Part shown: positions 1 through 8,788 of the stretch, in pieces
Numbering within the stretch: the first letter of the stretch is position 1
Layout of the letters: every line of letters starts with the position of its first letter
Assembly: GCF_003387615.1 (NCBI RefSeq)
Contig: NZ_QUNS01000002.1
Span: forward strand, 399,603-463,602
Reading direction: 5' to 3'
From: Tenacibaculum gallaicum
Lineage (GTDB): Bacteria; Bacteroidota; Bacteroidia; Flavobacteriales; Flavobacteriaceae
Length of the DNA stretch: 64,000 nucleotides
Translations under genes and position numbers: made by a program
The notes under the pieces: generated by a model
What the model was told of the DNA's origin: nothing
The model's database searches: none
The model's input: only the letters and a program-made list of their open reading frames with translations

Positions 1-162
1 AACATTTTGATCTCCTTCTTCCCATAAAACTAGCATTACTAAATATTGAGGGTATGTTAAATCTAGCTCTTTTAGTATAGGACGGTATAAACTAATAACT
101 TCTTTCGCTAGTGTATAGACTGGAAAGCATACTTGATTGGTTAATTTTAATTGTTCTGACAT
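1..162 (-). CDS. ohrR: OhrR/MarR-type organic peroxide sensor, 5' part only
   Basis: The first 54 codons are present; the rest lies beyond the left edge. The translation begins MSEQLKLTNQVCF and runs into PILKELDLTYPQYLVMLVLW, the N-terminal signature of OhrR repressors. Cys12 lies in the LTNQVCF segment where OhrR proteins carry their peroxide-reactive cysteine. Known for the family: the reduced dimer represses ohr, and oxidation of this cysteine by organic hydroperoxides or hypochlorite releases it. The wing and most of the DNA-binding helices are not visible. The ATG is supported by the conserved start and by a palindromic operator 35 bp upstream, suggesting autoregulation. Confidence 0.88.
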   Translation of the reverse strand, partial: MSEQLKLTNQVCFPVYTLAKEVISLYRPILKELDLTYPQYLVMLVLWEEGDQNV

Positions 163-196
163 AATTGACTTAAATAACAATACAAATATATTATAC

Positions 197-220
197 AATT
201 AAATTGTGCACAATTTAATT
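197..220. promoter_or_regulatory. 24-bp perfect palindrome, probable OhrR operator
   Basis: The two 12-nt arms (AATTAAATTGTG and its complement) meet at position 208/209 without a mismatch. The palindrome sits 35 bp upstream of the ohrR start. Known OhrR operators are AT-rich palindromes containing TACAATT/AATTGTA half-sites, and the flank here begins TACAATT, so an autoregulatory operator is the natural reading. A promoter -7 element was not identified with confidence. Confidence 0.6.
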
Positions 221-294
221 ATTATAAAATTATGTGAAAATTATTTTAAGAATGTTAATTGAGGTTATAGATTGATGAATAAAATGACATCGCT

Positions 295-771
295 TTATTC
301 CTTTACTCTATTTACTTGACAGTTATAGCATCCAGGTCTTGCGTTATGTATTTGTATATAAGAAACTTTAGAGTTGCTTAAAAATAATAGAACCTTATTT
401 CTTAAATCATCACCCTTACAAGTATCCATTTCCTGTATCATTCCATCATTATTATATCCTCTCAAAGAAAGATATCTATGGTTGAGAAATTTTGGAATCT
501 CATTAACTTCTAATTTTGGGGTTTTAGCATTTTTTCTCACAAAAATAGGCCCACTTGATTGATAAGGTGATTTAGTTTTGTGATGTTTAAAAGGTAATAA
601 TATAACTTCTTCTCCTATTTCTGCATCTTGAAGACTTACTCTACAAGGAAAACCGGGGCTTTTATCTACTATCATTTTTACAATACTGTTAGATAAAAGT
701 TCTTCTGTGTTTAAGTCAAATAAATGATTAAAGGTGTTTTCTATGGCTGAAATTCTAAAATTATGAGTCAT
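295..771 (-). CDS. DUF1203 family protein
   Basis: A 158-residue soluble protein without signal peptide or membrane segment. It matches the DUF1203 pattern throughout: GFPCRVSLQDAEIGEE near the first third, a GPIFVR segment in the middle, and a C-terminal HNARPGCYNC stretch with two cysteines near the end. The family has no established function; its conserved Cys and His residues hint at metal or redox chemistry, but that is inference. It stands alone between the ohrR promoter region and the Ada-like gene, on the same strand as both. About 220 bp upstream carry no recognisable gene. Confidence 0.8.
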   Translation of the reverse strand: MTHNFRISAIENTFNHLFDLNTEELLSNSIVKMIVDKSPGFPCRVSLQDAEIGEEVILLPFKHHKTKSPYQSSGPIFVRKNAKTPKLEVNEIPKFLNHRYLSLRGYNNDGMIQEMDTCKGDDLRNKVLLFLSNSKVSYIQIHNARPGCYNCQVNRVKE

Positions 772-991
772 AATTTTTATTTTAAAATTGGTTTATAGTT
801 TGTGATATTAGTTTTGAAAAATTACTAAAGGGTTGGGTTCTGTTTTAATATTTCGCATTGTGGAGTAGCTTTGATGATAATTCTCGTATAGTTTTATCAT
901 CTTTTATCCTATACTTTTTGGGTATCCACATAATATTTTTATGCAAAAATTTCAAATTATGAAGAGGTTAACAATCAGATTCTTGCTCTAT

Positions 992-1810
992 TTATAGTTT
1001 TACAGATTCGTAACTATTTATTATTATTTTTCTATCTGCACTCCATCTATAATTTCCCATATTTCCATCACTTTTAATAACTCTATGGCAGGGAATTAAA
1101 TAGGCAATAGGGTTTTTTCCAATAGCACTACCAACAGCTCTAACAGCCTTGGGGTTATTTATCATTTCGGCAATATCTTTATATGAAAGTAAATTTGAAG
1201 AAGGTATTTGAAGTAAGGCTTTCCAAACTTGAATTTGAAATGGAGTGCCTTGTAAATCTAAACTAATTGGAGTTGTGGGGATTTTCCAATTTTTGAAGTA
1301 TTCTTGAACAAGTTTACTGTTACTTTGTAGTTCTTTAGTGAAAATTGCCTGATGATACTCAGACTTAATTTTTTCAAGACTTAAATCATCAAAAGACAAG
1401 TTACAAATCCCTTTTTCTGTTTCAATAATTATAGCACTTCCAAAAGGTGTTTCAATTTCTCCAAAATAGAACTTCAAATTTTTTCCTCTTTTTTGAAATT
1501 CTCCTGGAGTACAAGCTTCTATTTTAATAAATAAATCATGCAATCTACTGTTTCCTGACAACCCAATATTATATGAGGTTTCCAAAGTAGACTGACCTTT
1601 TCGCAATAATTCTTTTGCTTTTTCTAATGTTACAAATTGAACATAATCTTTAGGACTAATACCAGCCCATTTTTTAAAGACTCGTTGAAAATGAAACTTA
1701 CTTAAATTAACATGATTTGCAATTTCTTCTAAATTAGGTTGTTCTTCGTAGTGATCTTTGATGAATTTGATTGCTTTAGCAATTATATCGTAATGGTATA
1801 TATTTTCCAT
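992..1810 (-). CDS. Ada-like protein: AraC-type HTH fused to O6-alkylguanine-DNA methyltransferase
   Basis: 272 residues. Residues 8-107 form an AraC/XylS helix-turn-helix domain (LEEIANHVNLSKFHFQRVFK). Residues about 110-270 form a methylated-DNA--cysteine S-methyltransferase domain with acceptor Cys241 in the IPCHRVI motif. Compared with E. coli Ada, the N-terminal zinc/Cys domain that senses methyl phosphotriesters is absent. The protein therefore probably repairs O6-alkylguanine through Cys241, while the HTH may activate a promoter by an unknown trigger. Fusions lacking the N-Ada domain are common in Bacteroidota. No adjacent alkA-type gene is visible. Confidence 0.87.
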   Translation of the reverse strand: MENIYHYDIIAKAIKFIKDHYEEQPNLEEIANHVNLSKFHFQRVFKKWAGISPKDYVQFVTLEKAKELLRKGQSTLETSYNIGLSGNSRLHDLFIKIEACTPGEFQKRGKNLKFYFGEIETPFGSAIIIETEKGICNLSFDDLSLEKIKSEYHQAIFTKELQSNSKLVQEYFKNWKIPTTPISLDLQGTPFQIQVWKALLQIPSSNLLSYKDIAEMINNPKAVRAVGSAIGKNPIAYLIPCHRVIKSDGNMGNYRWSADRKIIINSYESVKL

Positions 1811-1940
1811 ACTACAAAAGTCAATTCATTTTACTTAATTTTCAATCCGATTGTTGCTGTTTTGATAATGTTGCATGGCCTATTTGTACAAGATTAGTTG
1901 GTGTTTTTAGGCACCTAATTTAGCAAATACAAACTGAATA

Positions 1941-1994
1941 GAAAATCCGTAAGGATTTTCGTAAGTAGTCGGGAACAAGCAATTGCTTATAGTC
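1941..1994. repeat. Hairpin-rich 3' flank of the broken HEPN gene (cassette-like)
   Basis: Two inverted repeats lie directly downstream of the gene ending at 1996. A perfect 8-bp stem with a GTAA loop spans 1941-1960 (GAAAATCC/GGATTTTC), and a 12-bp palindrome AAGCAATTGCTT spans 1977-1988. The segment AATTGC-TTATAG ends three bases from the stop codon and recurs as AATTGCGGTTATAG at 14511-14524 beside the second HEPN-like gene. It may be a terminator, but the resemblance between the two flanks suggests a repeat family or recombination site. Confidence 0.45.
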
Positions 1995-1995
1995 T

Positions 1996-3318
1996 TTATT
2001 GTGTGGCGTTTTTTAAATCATTTTTCAATCCCAAGTTAGCTAAAATTAATTGTATAGCTATTTTTCTTAAACAGTAAATTTGAGATTTCAAATCTTTTTC
2101 CTTTATTGAACTCACACTTCCGTGTGTTAGCTTATCACGAGTCTTTTTTAATCTTCCAAAAGAAAACCCAAAATCAGTAGGTTTGATATTGTTTAAGTTT
2201 AAAGTTTCTTCTAATGGACTTTTTAAGGGTTTTATTTCAATTTTATTAATTAATCCATTCCATTTATCTTTTAATAATTGACTTTCTTCACTATTTTCTA
2301 AGGTTTTAGAAATTAATTCAAATGCCTTATTAAAATTCTCTTCTTTTGATTTCTTAAATTCAAATTTTTCAATTTCTTGTTTGATATTGAAAATCTCAAT
2401 TATATTAAACAACAATAGAAATGAAGCGTTTAAATCAACTTCTCTAGAGTGCAAATAATTATTTATCGCTTTGTTAAATTTTTGTTCATTTTTTAGATAG
2501 TTCGAGAACCAATCCGTTTTAAGTGTCTTTTGAATGTTATAATTCTTTTCTAAATGATAAAAAATTGTATTAAAAACAGAAACGAATGTTTTGTTGTTTG
2601 GCGATGTATCTCTAAAAATAAAAATTTGCTCCTCTGTTCTGAAAGTTAGTTTTTTACAAACAATACGAATTCCAAAACAAAATGATAGAAAATTACATAT
2701 TATTTGAATTTTTCTTTTAGCGTTTTCAAAGTCAGCGTTTTCAAATTTATAATTGATAGTAGGTATTTTTTTGACTGTAAATTTTTCACTACCTCGTGTT
2801 TCATTATTTGTGAATTCCAGTTCAGGTCTAAAGGTCAAAGGTTCTGCATTGTAGTATTCAGACATTCCATCCATTCTAGAAATTGAGAATTCATTTTTGT
2901 TTTTGTAATTTGAAAAATATGAGTAAAATGTATTAACTACTTTTAATCCATTTTTATTCAAAAATGCTTTACCTTCGTTTATAAACTCTTTGTGTTTGTT
3001 TGGGAATATTAAGGCTATTTTGCTTACGTAAATTGTAAAATATGAATTCTGAAAGTCTGTTTGAAATGATTAGGTCTTATAAATTCTACTCTTGTCAAGA
3101 AAAAGAGTAACTTCTGTTTCTAAAATTTCAAAATTATCCTCAAATAGTCCGTGTGAACCTTTTGACATCATAAAATGTCTGTCAATTTGAGAATTTGGCT
3201 TATTATCTATTATTTGGAAATACATTTCTTTGTCAGAAACGTACAGATGAGAATGAAAGATTTCAGATGAAATTTCAGTGTTTTTGAATTTTAAATTAAT
3301 ACAGTAATATTCTTTCAC
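1996..3318 (-). pseudogene. HEPN-like protein gene interrupted by one in-frame stop
   Basis: Two open segments, 3070-3318 and 1996-3069, are in the same frame (441 codons in all, counting both stops) and are separated only by a TAA at 3070-3072. Reading continues without another stop until TAA at 1996-1998. Segment one starts at GTG 3318, just after an in-frame TAA. Segment two has no convincing start next to the stop; the nearest candidate is TTG at 2961. The C-terminal part carries R-x4-H (RDKLTHG, residues 394-400 of the joined reading), the catalytic-type motif of HEPN RNases, inside a helical region. The family is otherwise unrecognised. The simplest reading is a nonsense-mutated gene, possibly once a defence or toxin gene; two genuine small genes are the alternative. 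Confidence 0.6.
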
Positions 3319-3338
3319 TTAAGATTTTTTTTCAAATG

Positions 3339-3358
3339 AAACACAACTAGTTTATAAG
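3339..3358. repeat. Cassette-like 5' flank motif of the broken HEPN gene
   Basis: On the gene strand this reads TATAAACTAGTTGTG, about 20 bp before the GTG start. A similar motif, TATAACGAGTTGTG, lies about 25 bp before the second HEPN-like gene (15387-15403). The shared element is AACnAGTTGTG. Together with the similar 3' flanks it suggests that both genes sit in the same type of genetic cassette. The number of comparisons is small. Confidence 0.35.
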
Positions 3359-3455
3359 CAGAATAAACTTACTATGAGACTTCTTTTATAATGAGGTTGA
3401 ATGGAAGTTATAGCAATGTTTATTCTCTTCTCATTTATTGAGAACTAAATATAGT

Positions 3456-3487
3456 AAAAAATCCCAAGCTGTTTGCTTGGGATTTTA
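3456..3487. terminator. Intrinsic terminator after the T9SS phosphoesterase
   Basis: Perfect 9-bp stem ATCCCAAGC/GCTTGGGAT with a TGTTT loop and A/T tracts on both sides, so it could work in either direction. It lies about 50 bp past the stop of the 3534-5864 gene. An almost identical hairpin closes clpC at 19848-19878. Confidence 0.8.
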
Positions 3488-3533
3488 TGGTATCAATAAT
3501 TATCTATTTCTGTAGTAGCTTCTTGTAAGCGTT

Positions 3534-5864
3534 TTATTCTTTTATAATTTTATAGGTAAGAGTTTTTTTCTTGGTTTTTACATCAATAAAATACAAGCCT
3601 TTAGGTGCTGATTTTAGATTGATATTAATGTTATTTTGTGTAGCGTTTTGTTGTAAAATAGTTTGCCCTAAAAAGTTTCGTACTGTATACGAAAAAGGAG
3701 TACAGTCTGCACAATTGATATTCACCATCTCTTTTGTTGGGTTAGGAAAAACCTTGAAGGTTGCAGCTGTTTGTAAACTGTTATCGGTTGTTTCAGATAT
3801 TCTAGAAGCACTTCCCACAGATAAATTGATAACAGCACTCACACCTTTATGGTCAGAAGGCCATGGTAATTGGTTGGCTTCAAACGTGTCATTTTGGGTA
3901 TTAGCAGTACTCGATACATTGTTAACATACGAAGCTTTTGGCCCCACAAGAGCAGCACTGGTTGCTGAAAGGGTAGCACCTCGGTAAAAAATATAATCAA
4001 TACGATCTCTTTCGTCAGCTTCTGGTGTCCAGCTAGTGCTTCCAACACCCGTAGCTACAGAAGGCCACGTAATACCTGGGTTGGCAACTTCGTCAGGATA
4101 TACTGCTCTATAAGCATCCACAAAGCCATTATTTTCTAAAGATTTGGTGGTATGCCAAGGAAATACAACACCATGATGATCAAACATATTGGCTTGTCTT
4201 GAGGTCCAGTCTAAATGCGAAGGTTCGTTAAAATCTCCCAATAGAATCACTGGTCGAGTTTCATTTTTTACGTGATTGATAAAAGCAGCAATTTGCTCGT
4301 CTCTTTGTGAGCCTAAATTTTGTTCTGTAATTGCAGCAGGATCTGTAACAGGTTGCGGATCTTGGTTTACAGATCCTATTTTACTCCATCCACTGTATGG
4401 TGAAGAGCCTCCACAGTTGTATCCTCTTGGAAGATAGGTAGCATAATAAGTATAGTCTAAATGTGCTGTAGCTACCACAACACTTTGTCCGTTAACATCT
4501 ACATCAAACACAGAAATAGCTCCTAAGTTTGTGCCCGATGAGGTAATTGGGTATTTACTAATGATAGAAACATCACCATAAGCATATCCTCTGTTATAAT
4601 TTAAGCCAATGGCCGCAAGGTTGTTTACAATTTTAGTGGTCCAATCACCCGTATAGTTTCTCACTTCGCTAAAACATACAATATCTGGATTTACTTCAGC
4701 AATCACATCTCTAATATAAGTCATTCCGTTAGGTACCGAAGTTCCTTCTTGCCAAATATTAAACTGTAGTACTTTAAGACTGTTTGTATTGCGTACGTTA
4801 ACATAACCCGTTTTAGTAATCGTGTTACTTCCAGTAGCATTGGTAGCTGTTAATGTAACACTGTAAGTTCCTTCAGAAGGATATGTTATAGTAGGATTTT
4901 TAGCAGTACTCGTAGCAGGTGTTCCGCCTTCAAATGTCCAGTTCCAAGAGGTAGGAGTGTTGGTTGAGCTATCCGTAAAAGAAATTTGTTGTCCTGCAAT
5001 AACAGAAGACGTATTCGAGGTAAAATTAGCTACAGGAGCTCCTGTTTGAATTAAAGTACCGCTTATATTAATCTCCGCAGCTGAGGTGTAATCTCCACCG
5101 TTAATATCTGAAGTGGCTACTAAACGTAGATATTGTCCTTGTTTTTTAGGGAAGCTAACGGTTTTTTCTGTTTGATTTGAAGCAAAAGTACCTGTTGCAA
5201 CCGCTGTTCCCCAATTTGAAGGCGTATCACTTACATAAATTTTGTAGTCGGCAATTGTACCGTTGGTTCCTGTTTGGCGAGGTAGGTATTTTAGCTCACA
5301 AATATTATAGATATCGTTTAAGTTAATTTGGATTTCATGTGGGTGCGTTGGTTGGGTAGCACTCCATTCGGTATGCCAAATAGTTGCTGTGTCACCATCA
5401 AAAGCATTGGTTGCTACCCCATTTTCACCTGATGTTTCTTGGCTGTCAACATACTGTAAACTCCACCCAGTTTGTGAAATAGGAGGGCAGGTTGGAATTT
5501 CAGTAGTAATCGTAAAACTCGAGGAAGCTAAAACAGTATATCCATCATTTTTTAAAAAATAGATATCATAAGTTCCTGTGTTTGGTAAACCTGATGAAAA
5601 GGTAATAGCACCATTCTTTAGCTTTTGAGTGGCGTTTTTTTGTCCGTTTACGTACAACCAATCAATGGAACTAACCAAACCAGGAGTATCACCTTGGTTA
5701 TATATACCAATCCAATCTTTTGCATTGCTAGGACCGTCTGAAAAATTGATGGTAATAGCTTTGTTAGGAGCATAAGTTGTTTTTGAGGGGCTTACGCTTT
5801 GAGCGTGTAAATTAACAAGACTTCCTACTAATAAGAAGCATGCAAAAAAAATAGTTTTTCTCAT
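3534..5864 (-). CDS. Secreted multidomain endonuclease/exonuclease/phosphatase-family protein with T9SS sorting domain
   Basis: 776 residues. A signal peptide (MRKTIFFACFLL, cleavage near AQS, residue 22) is followed by an Ig-like domain (about 25-120), a discoidin/F5-8-type C-like domain (about 125-270) and a PKD domain (about 277-356). An endonuclease/exonuclease/phosphatase fold spans about 360-685, with LQFNIWQEG, a HLDYTY histidine, LLGDFNEP, RIDYIF and the terminal SDHKGV catalytic Asp-His. Residues 700-776 are a type A T9SS sorting domain (VFPNPT start, final KIIKE). It is therefore exported across the outer membrane and probably cleaves phosphodiester or phosphate bonds. DNA, phospholipid or inositol phosphate are all possible substrates; sequence alone does not decide. 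Single-gene transcription unit. Confidence 0.85.
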   Translation of the reverse strand: MRKTIFFACFLLVGSLVNLHAQSVSPSKTTYAPNKAITINFSDGPSNAKDWIGIYNQGDTPGLVSSIDWLYVNGQKNATQKLKNGAITFSSGLPNTGTYDIYFLKNDGYTVLASSSFTITTEIPTCPPISQTGWSLQYVDSQETSGENGVATNAFDGDTATIWHTEWSATQPTHPHEIQINLNDIYNICELKYLPRQTGTNGTIADYKIYVSDTPSNWGTAVATGTFASNQTEKTVSFPKKQGQYLRLVATSDINGGDYTSAAEINISGTLIQTGAPVANFTSNTSSVIAGQQISFTDSSTNTPTSWNWTFEGGTPATSTAKNPTITYPSEGTYSVTLTATNATGSNTITKTGYVNVRNTNSLKVLQFNIWQEGTSVPNGMTYIRDVIAEVNPDIVCFSEVRNYTGDWTTKIVNNLAAIGLNYNRGYAYGDVSIISKYPITSSGTNLGAISVFDVDVNGQSVVVATAHLDYTYYATYLPRGYNCGGSSPYSGWSKIGSVNQDPQPVTDPAAITEQNLGSQRDEQIAAFINHVKNETRPVILLGDFNEPSHLDWTSRQANMFDHHGVVFPWHTTKSLENNGFVDAYRAVYPDEVANPGITWPSVATGVGSTSWTPEADERDRIDYIFYRGATLSATSAALVGPKASYVNNVSSTANTQNDTFEANQLPWPSDHKGVSAVINLSVGSASRISETTDNSLQTAATFKVFPNPTKEMVNINCADCTPFSYTVRNFLGQTILQQNATQNNININLKSAPKGLYFIDVKTKKKTLTYKIIKE

Positions 5865-5967
5865 GGGGGTTAATTATTTTGATGTTGTATGAATTCTTAT
5901 AGAATCTAATCTACAGAAATAGTTAATTGATTAAACATCAAATGTATAAACTAATCGTTTGCATGAG

Positions 5968-6062
5968 TGAAGAGAGCGTAAACAGTCTGTTAAGACATTG
6001 TTATTTTTGTGTTTTAATGTTTTTAATGAAGTTTTTGTTTAAGTTAATTTACGCTCTCTTCA
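5968..6062. repeat. 15-bp perfect inverted repeat with 65-nt spacer
   Basis: TGAAGAGAGCGTAAA at 5968-5982 is exactly complementary to TTTACGCTCTCTTCA at 6048-6062. It lies between the stop of the aldo/keto reductase gene (6074) and the upstream region of the phosphoesterase. The long loop is unusual for an intrinsic terminator. It could close the reductase operon transcript, or form a stem in the 5' untranslated region of the phosphoesterase. Confidence 0.55.
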
Positions 6063-6073
6063 AATGAAAAAGT

Positions 6074-7042
6074 TTAGCTTCTTTCATTTTTTTTATGCCC
6101 AGTAGCTAGTACCATTTCAGGAGATAAGTCTGTTATTTTTGCTCTCAACTCTTCTGTCATACTTATATCTAATGAAGCTAAAGCAGGTTTTAATTGTTCT
6201 AAATTACGAGCGCCAATTAAAGGTGCAGTTATTGCTTTGTGTGCTTTTACCCAGGCAATGGCAAGACTAACAGGGTTTAAGTTGTTTTGATTAGCAAAAT
6301 CAACATAACTATTAACTGTTTTATAGGTAATTTCATCATTATATCGTTTTTGATACATCGTGCTTTCAGCAAAACGACCTTCTTTTTTACCTGTTTTATA
6401 TTTTCCAGTTAGTAATCCTCCACCAAGTGGACTATAAGAGGTAACTCCTAATCCTTCACTTAATGCCATTGGTAATAATTCTGATTCGCATTGACGTTTT
6501 ACTAAATTATACATGGGCTGAATAACAGAAATAGGAGTGTAGTTGTTTTGTTGTGTAACCGCAATGGCTTTCATTACTTGCCAAGCAGCAAAATTACTGA
6601 GACCTAAATATCGTACTTTTCCTTGTTTTACAAAATTGTCGAATGTAGCTAAGGTTTCTTCCAAAGGTGTGTTTTCGTCAAAAGCATGCGCATAATAAAC
6701 ATCTATGTAGTCTGTATTTAAACGTTTTAAGCTATCGTCTAAGGCTTTTATTAAGTGCCCTCTTCCTAAGCCTCTGTTATTTACACCTTCTCCTGTAGGA
6801 AAATAGGCTTTTGTAGCAATAACTACTTCATCACGATGTTCATGTATTAGTTTTCCTAAAATTTTTTCAGAAGTTCCATTGTTGTATATGTTAGCTGTAT
6901 CAAAAAAGTTAATTCCTTTATCTTTTGCTGCTTGATATATGGCTTTTGAAGTTGATTCATCTGCTTCCCCTCCAAAGGTCATAGTACCTAGACATAATGT
7001 TGAAACTTTTAATCCAGAGTTTCCTAAAGTTTTATATTCCAT
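6074..7042 (-). CDS. Aldo/keto reductase
   Basis: 322-residue NADPH-dependent oxidoreductase of the AKR superfamily (TIM barrel). The full catalytic tetrad is visible: Asp48 and Tyr53 (FDTANIYNNG), Lys78 (VIATKAYF) and His119 (YYAHAFDE). The C-terminal PLIGARN segment binds cofactor phosphate in relatives. It is the last gene of a tight same-strand run following a SigZ-type sigma factor, starting 7 bp after the ATP-grasp stop. The physiological carbonyl substrate cannot be named. Confidence 0.9.
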   Translation of the reverse strand: MEYKTLGNSGLKVSTLCLGTMTFGGEADESTSKAIYQAAKDKGINFFDTANIYNNGTSEKILGKLIHEHRDEVVIATKAYFPTGEGVNNRGLGRGHLIKALDDSLKRLNTDYIDVYYAHAFDENTPLEETLATFDNFVKQGKVRYLGLSNFAAWQVMKAIAVTQQNNYTPISVIQPMYNLVKRQCESELLPMALSEGLGVTSYSPLGGGLLTGKYKTGKKEGRFAESTMYQKRYNDEITYKTVNSYVDFANQNNLNPVSLAIAWVKAHKAITAPLIGARNLEQLKPALASLDISMTEELRAKITDLSPEMVLATGHKKNERS

Positions 7043-7049
7043 CTTGTAG

Positions 7050-7859
7050 TTATATTATTGTATGTAAGGTGTTGGTAAAGTTGTTTAAAAAAAGGTTTTG
7101 AGAGTTTTTACTTGCACGTTGTAGTGATAAGAAAGGGTTTAAATCTTCTAGTTCAACAAGTAAAAGCGATCCATCTTTAAGTCGGCAAGCATCTACCCGA
7201 GTAATACCTTGAGATAGGGTATTCCATTCAATAAATTTGTTTGCAAACTCAAGGTCTTTTGAAGTTACGGCTATTTCTTCTAATTCCCATCGTTTTGATT
7301 TATCAGGAGCATATAAAGCGTATTGAAATTCCTGATTGATATAATAAAATGATATTTCGTATTCAAAATTTACAAAAGGTTGTATAATTTTATTTTCAAG
7401 GTTTGTTCTTTCTAGTTCATTTTTATTTAATACTTCCATACCAATGGAATCTGCGCCATTTTTAAGTTTTACTATATACTGTTCAGGATTTCCTAATAAT
7501 GAAATATCAGAAATGTTTTCTACAGTTGGTATTACAGGAAAATTAAGTTGAGTTAACTCCATTAAATAGTCTTTACCTACCATATCTGCTTTTCCATCAA
7601 AAGAGTTAAAAGTATGTATGTTTTGTTTTTTAACTTCTGAAACAAAATTTTTGTAGTAAGTTTCGTAGCCTAAAACGGCTCCTGTATTTCTATAAACTAT
7701 AAAGTCTGCTATATGTAGGTTTTCAATAGCTTGTTGTGGGTGACCAATAATTATATTAAAATGTTTCTTTAGTTTTGAAATAATAAATAAGTCTTCTTCG
7801 TAATAATTTCTTCCGTTGGCTTTATAAAATAAATCAGTTATATATAAAATACGTTTCAT
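7050..7859 (-). CDS. ATP-grasp-like protein
   Basis: 269 residues, soluble. The N-terminal part (MKRILYITDLFY...) looks like a pre-ATP-grasp fold. The middle has a lysine-bearing strand (QYIVKLKNGADSIGM, about 127-141), and the C-terminal part has VDACRLKDGSLLLVELEDLNP (about 222-242), the metal-binding acidic pattern of RimK/D-Ala-D-Ala-ligase type ATP-grasp enzymes. Such enzymes join a carboxylate to an amine or thiol through an acyl phosphate. Substrates are unknown. It lies between phzF-like and aldo/keto reductase genes with gaps of 15 and 7 bp, so co-transcription is very likely. Confidence 0.65.
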   Translation of the reverse strand: MKRILYITDLFYKANGRNYYEEDLFIISKLKKHFNIIIGHPQQAIENLHIADFIVYRNTGAVLGYETYYKNFVSEVKKQNIHTFNSFDGKADMVGKDYLMELTQLNFPVIPTVENISDISLLGNPEQYIVKLKNGADSIGMEVLNKNELERTNLENKIIQPFVNFEYEISFYYINQEFQYALYAPDKSKRWELEEIAVTSKDLEFANKFIEWNTLSQGITRVDACRLKDGSLLLVELEDLNPFLSLQRASKNSQNLFLNNFTNTLHTII

Positions 7860-7874
7860 AGTTGTGTTTTTGAA

Positions 7875-8777
7875 TTAGATTTCTATTGTTGTTTTAAAAA
7901 CAGGTACAGCGCTGCCTTTTATTTGTATTTTAGTAGGGATGTTTTTTGATGTTTCTACTCGAACAAAAATATCTCCCGAACGTTGCATTTTTTCACCCTG
8001 TCTTCCTGTAAATTCAAAAACACTTCCGTTAAAATTAATTATTTTGTTTTGAACCAAATAACCACCTAAAGGTCCATTTGCGTTCCCTGTTACAGGATCT
8101 TCATGTATTCCAATGGCAGGAGCAAACATTCGTCCGTTTGTCAAAACATTTTTATTGTTAGGGTTTAGTGTAAACACGAAATAGCCATTGCAGTTTATTT
8201 CTTCACTTAGTCTTTCTAAGGCATCCATATTTGGAGTTAGTTGATTGAGTTTTTCATTACTTTTAATACCAATCATTACTTTAGAATGACCAGTTGAAGC
8301 AATTTGAATAGGATATTTTTTATCTCTATCAGAACCTTGTAAACCCAGAGCATTTAAAAGTTTTTCAGTTGTAGTTACATTAAACTCTGGGCTTAATTCA
8401 AACTTACCTTGTGTCATAATAATTTGATAATTGGAGTTGTTTTTTACAACTTCAATAGGTAAAATACCAATACTGGTTTTCATGTTTAAAACACAAGAGT
8501 TTAATTGTTCTTCTAATGCCTTTACATAAATAGCAGCTATGGTTGCATGTCCGCAAATAGGAACTTCGGTTGTGGGAGTAAAATATCGAATGACTCCATC
8601 ATAATCTTTCGAGTTTGATGAGAGGATAAATGCAGTTTCAGAATTATTAAGTTCTCTGGCTATTAGTTGCATTTCTGTATCTGATAATCCGTCGGCATTT
8701 ACCATAACTCCAGCAGGGTTTCCTTTAAATTTTTCTGTAGTAAAAACGTCTATTTGATATGTGAGATATGGTTTCAT
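7875..8777 (-). CDS. PhzF family isomerase/epimerase-like protein
   Basis: 300 residues matching the PhzF/DAP-epimerase-like fold along its length. The catalytic-type glutamate is Glu47 in NNSETAF, followed by the glycine-rich ICGHATIAA segment and DPVTGNANGPLGGYL in the second half. PhzF proper isomerises DHHA in phenazine synthesis, but most family members, including this one in a genome segment without other phz genes, act on unknown small molecules. Placed 11 bp after the oxidoreductase gene in the sigZ-associated operon. Confidence 0.88.
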   Translation of the reverse strand: MKPYLTYQIDVFTTEKFKGNPAGVMVNADGLSDTEMQLIARELNNSETAFILSSNSKDYDGVIRYFTPTTEVPICGHATIAAIYVKALEEQLNSCVLNMKTSIGILPIEVVKNNSNYQIIMTQGKFELSPEFNVTTTEKLLNALGLQGSDRDKKYPIQIASTGHSKVMIGIKSNEKLNQLTPNMDALERLSEEINCNGYFVFTLNPNNKNVLTNGRMFAPAIGIHEDPVTGNANGPLGGYLVQNKIINFNGSVFEFTGRQGEKMQRSGDIFVRVETSKNIPTKIQIKGSAVPVFKTTIEI

Positions 8778-8788
8778 AAGAAGAATTT

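Noticed and set aside
1941..1994. True integron attC site
   Set aside because: No clear GTTRRRY/RYYYAAC core pair could be read; only a general cassette-like resemblance is claimed.
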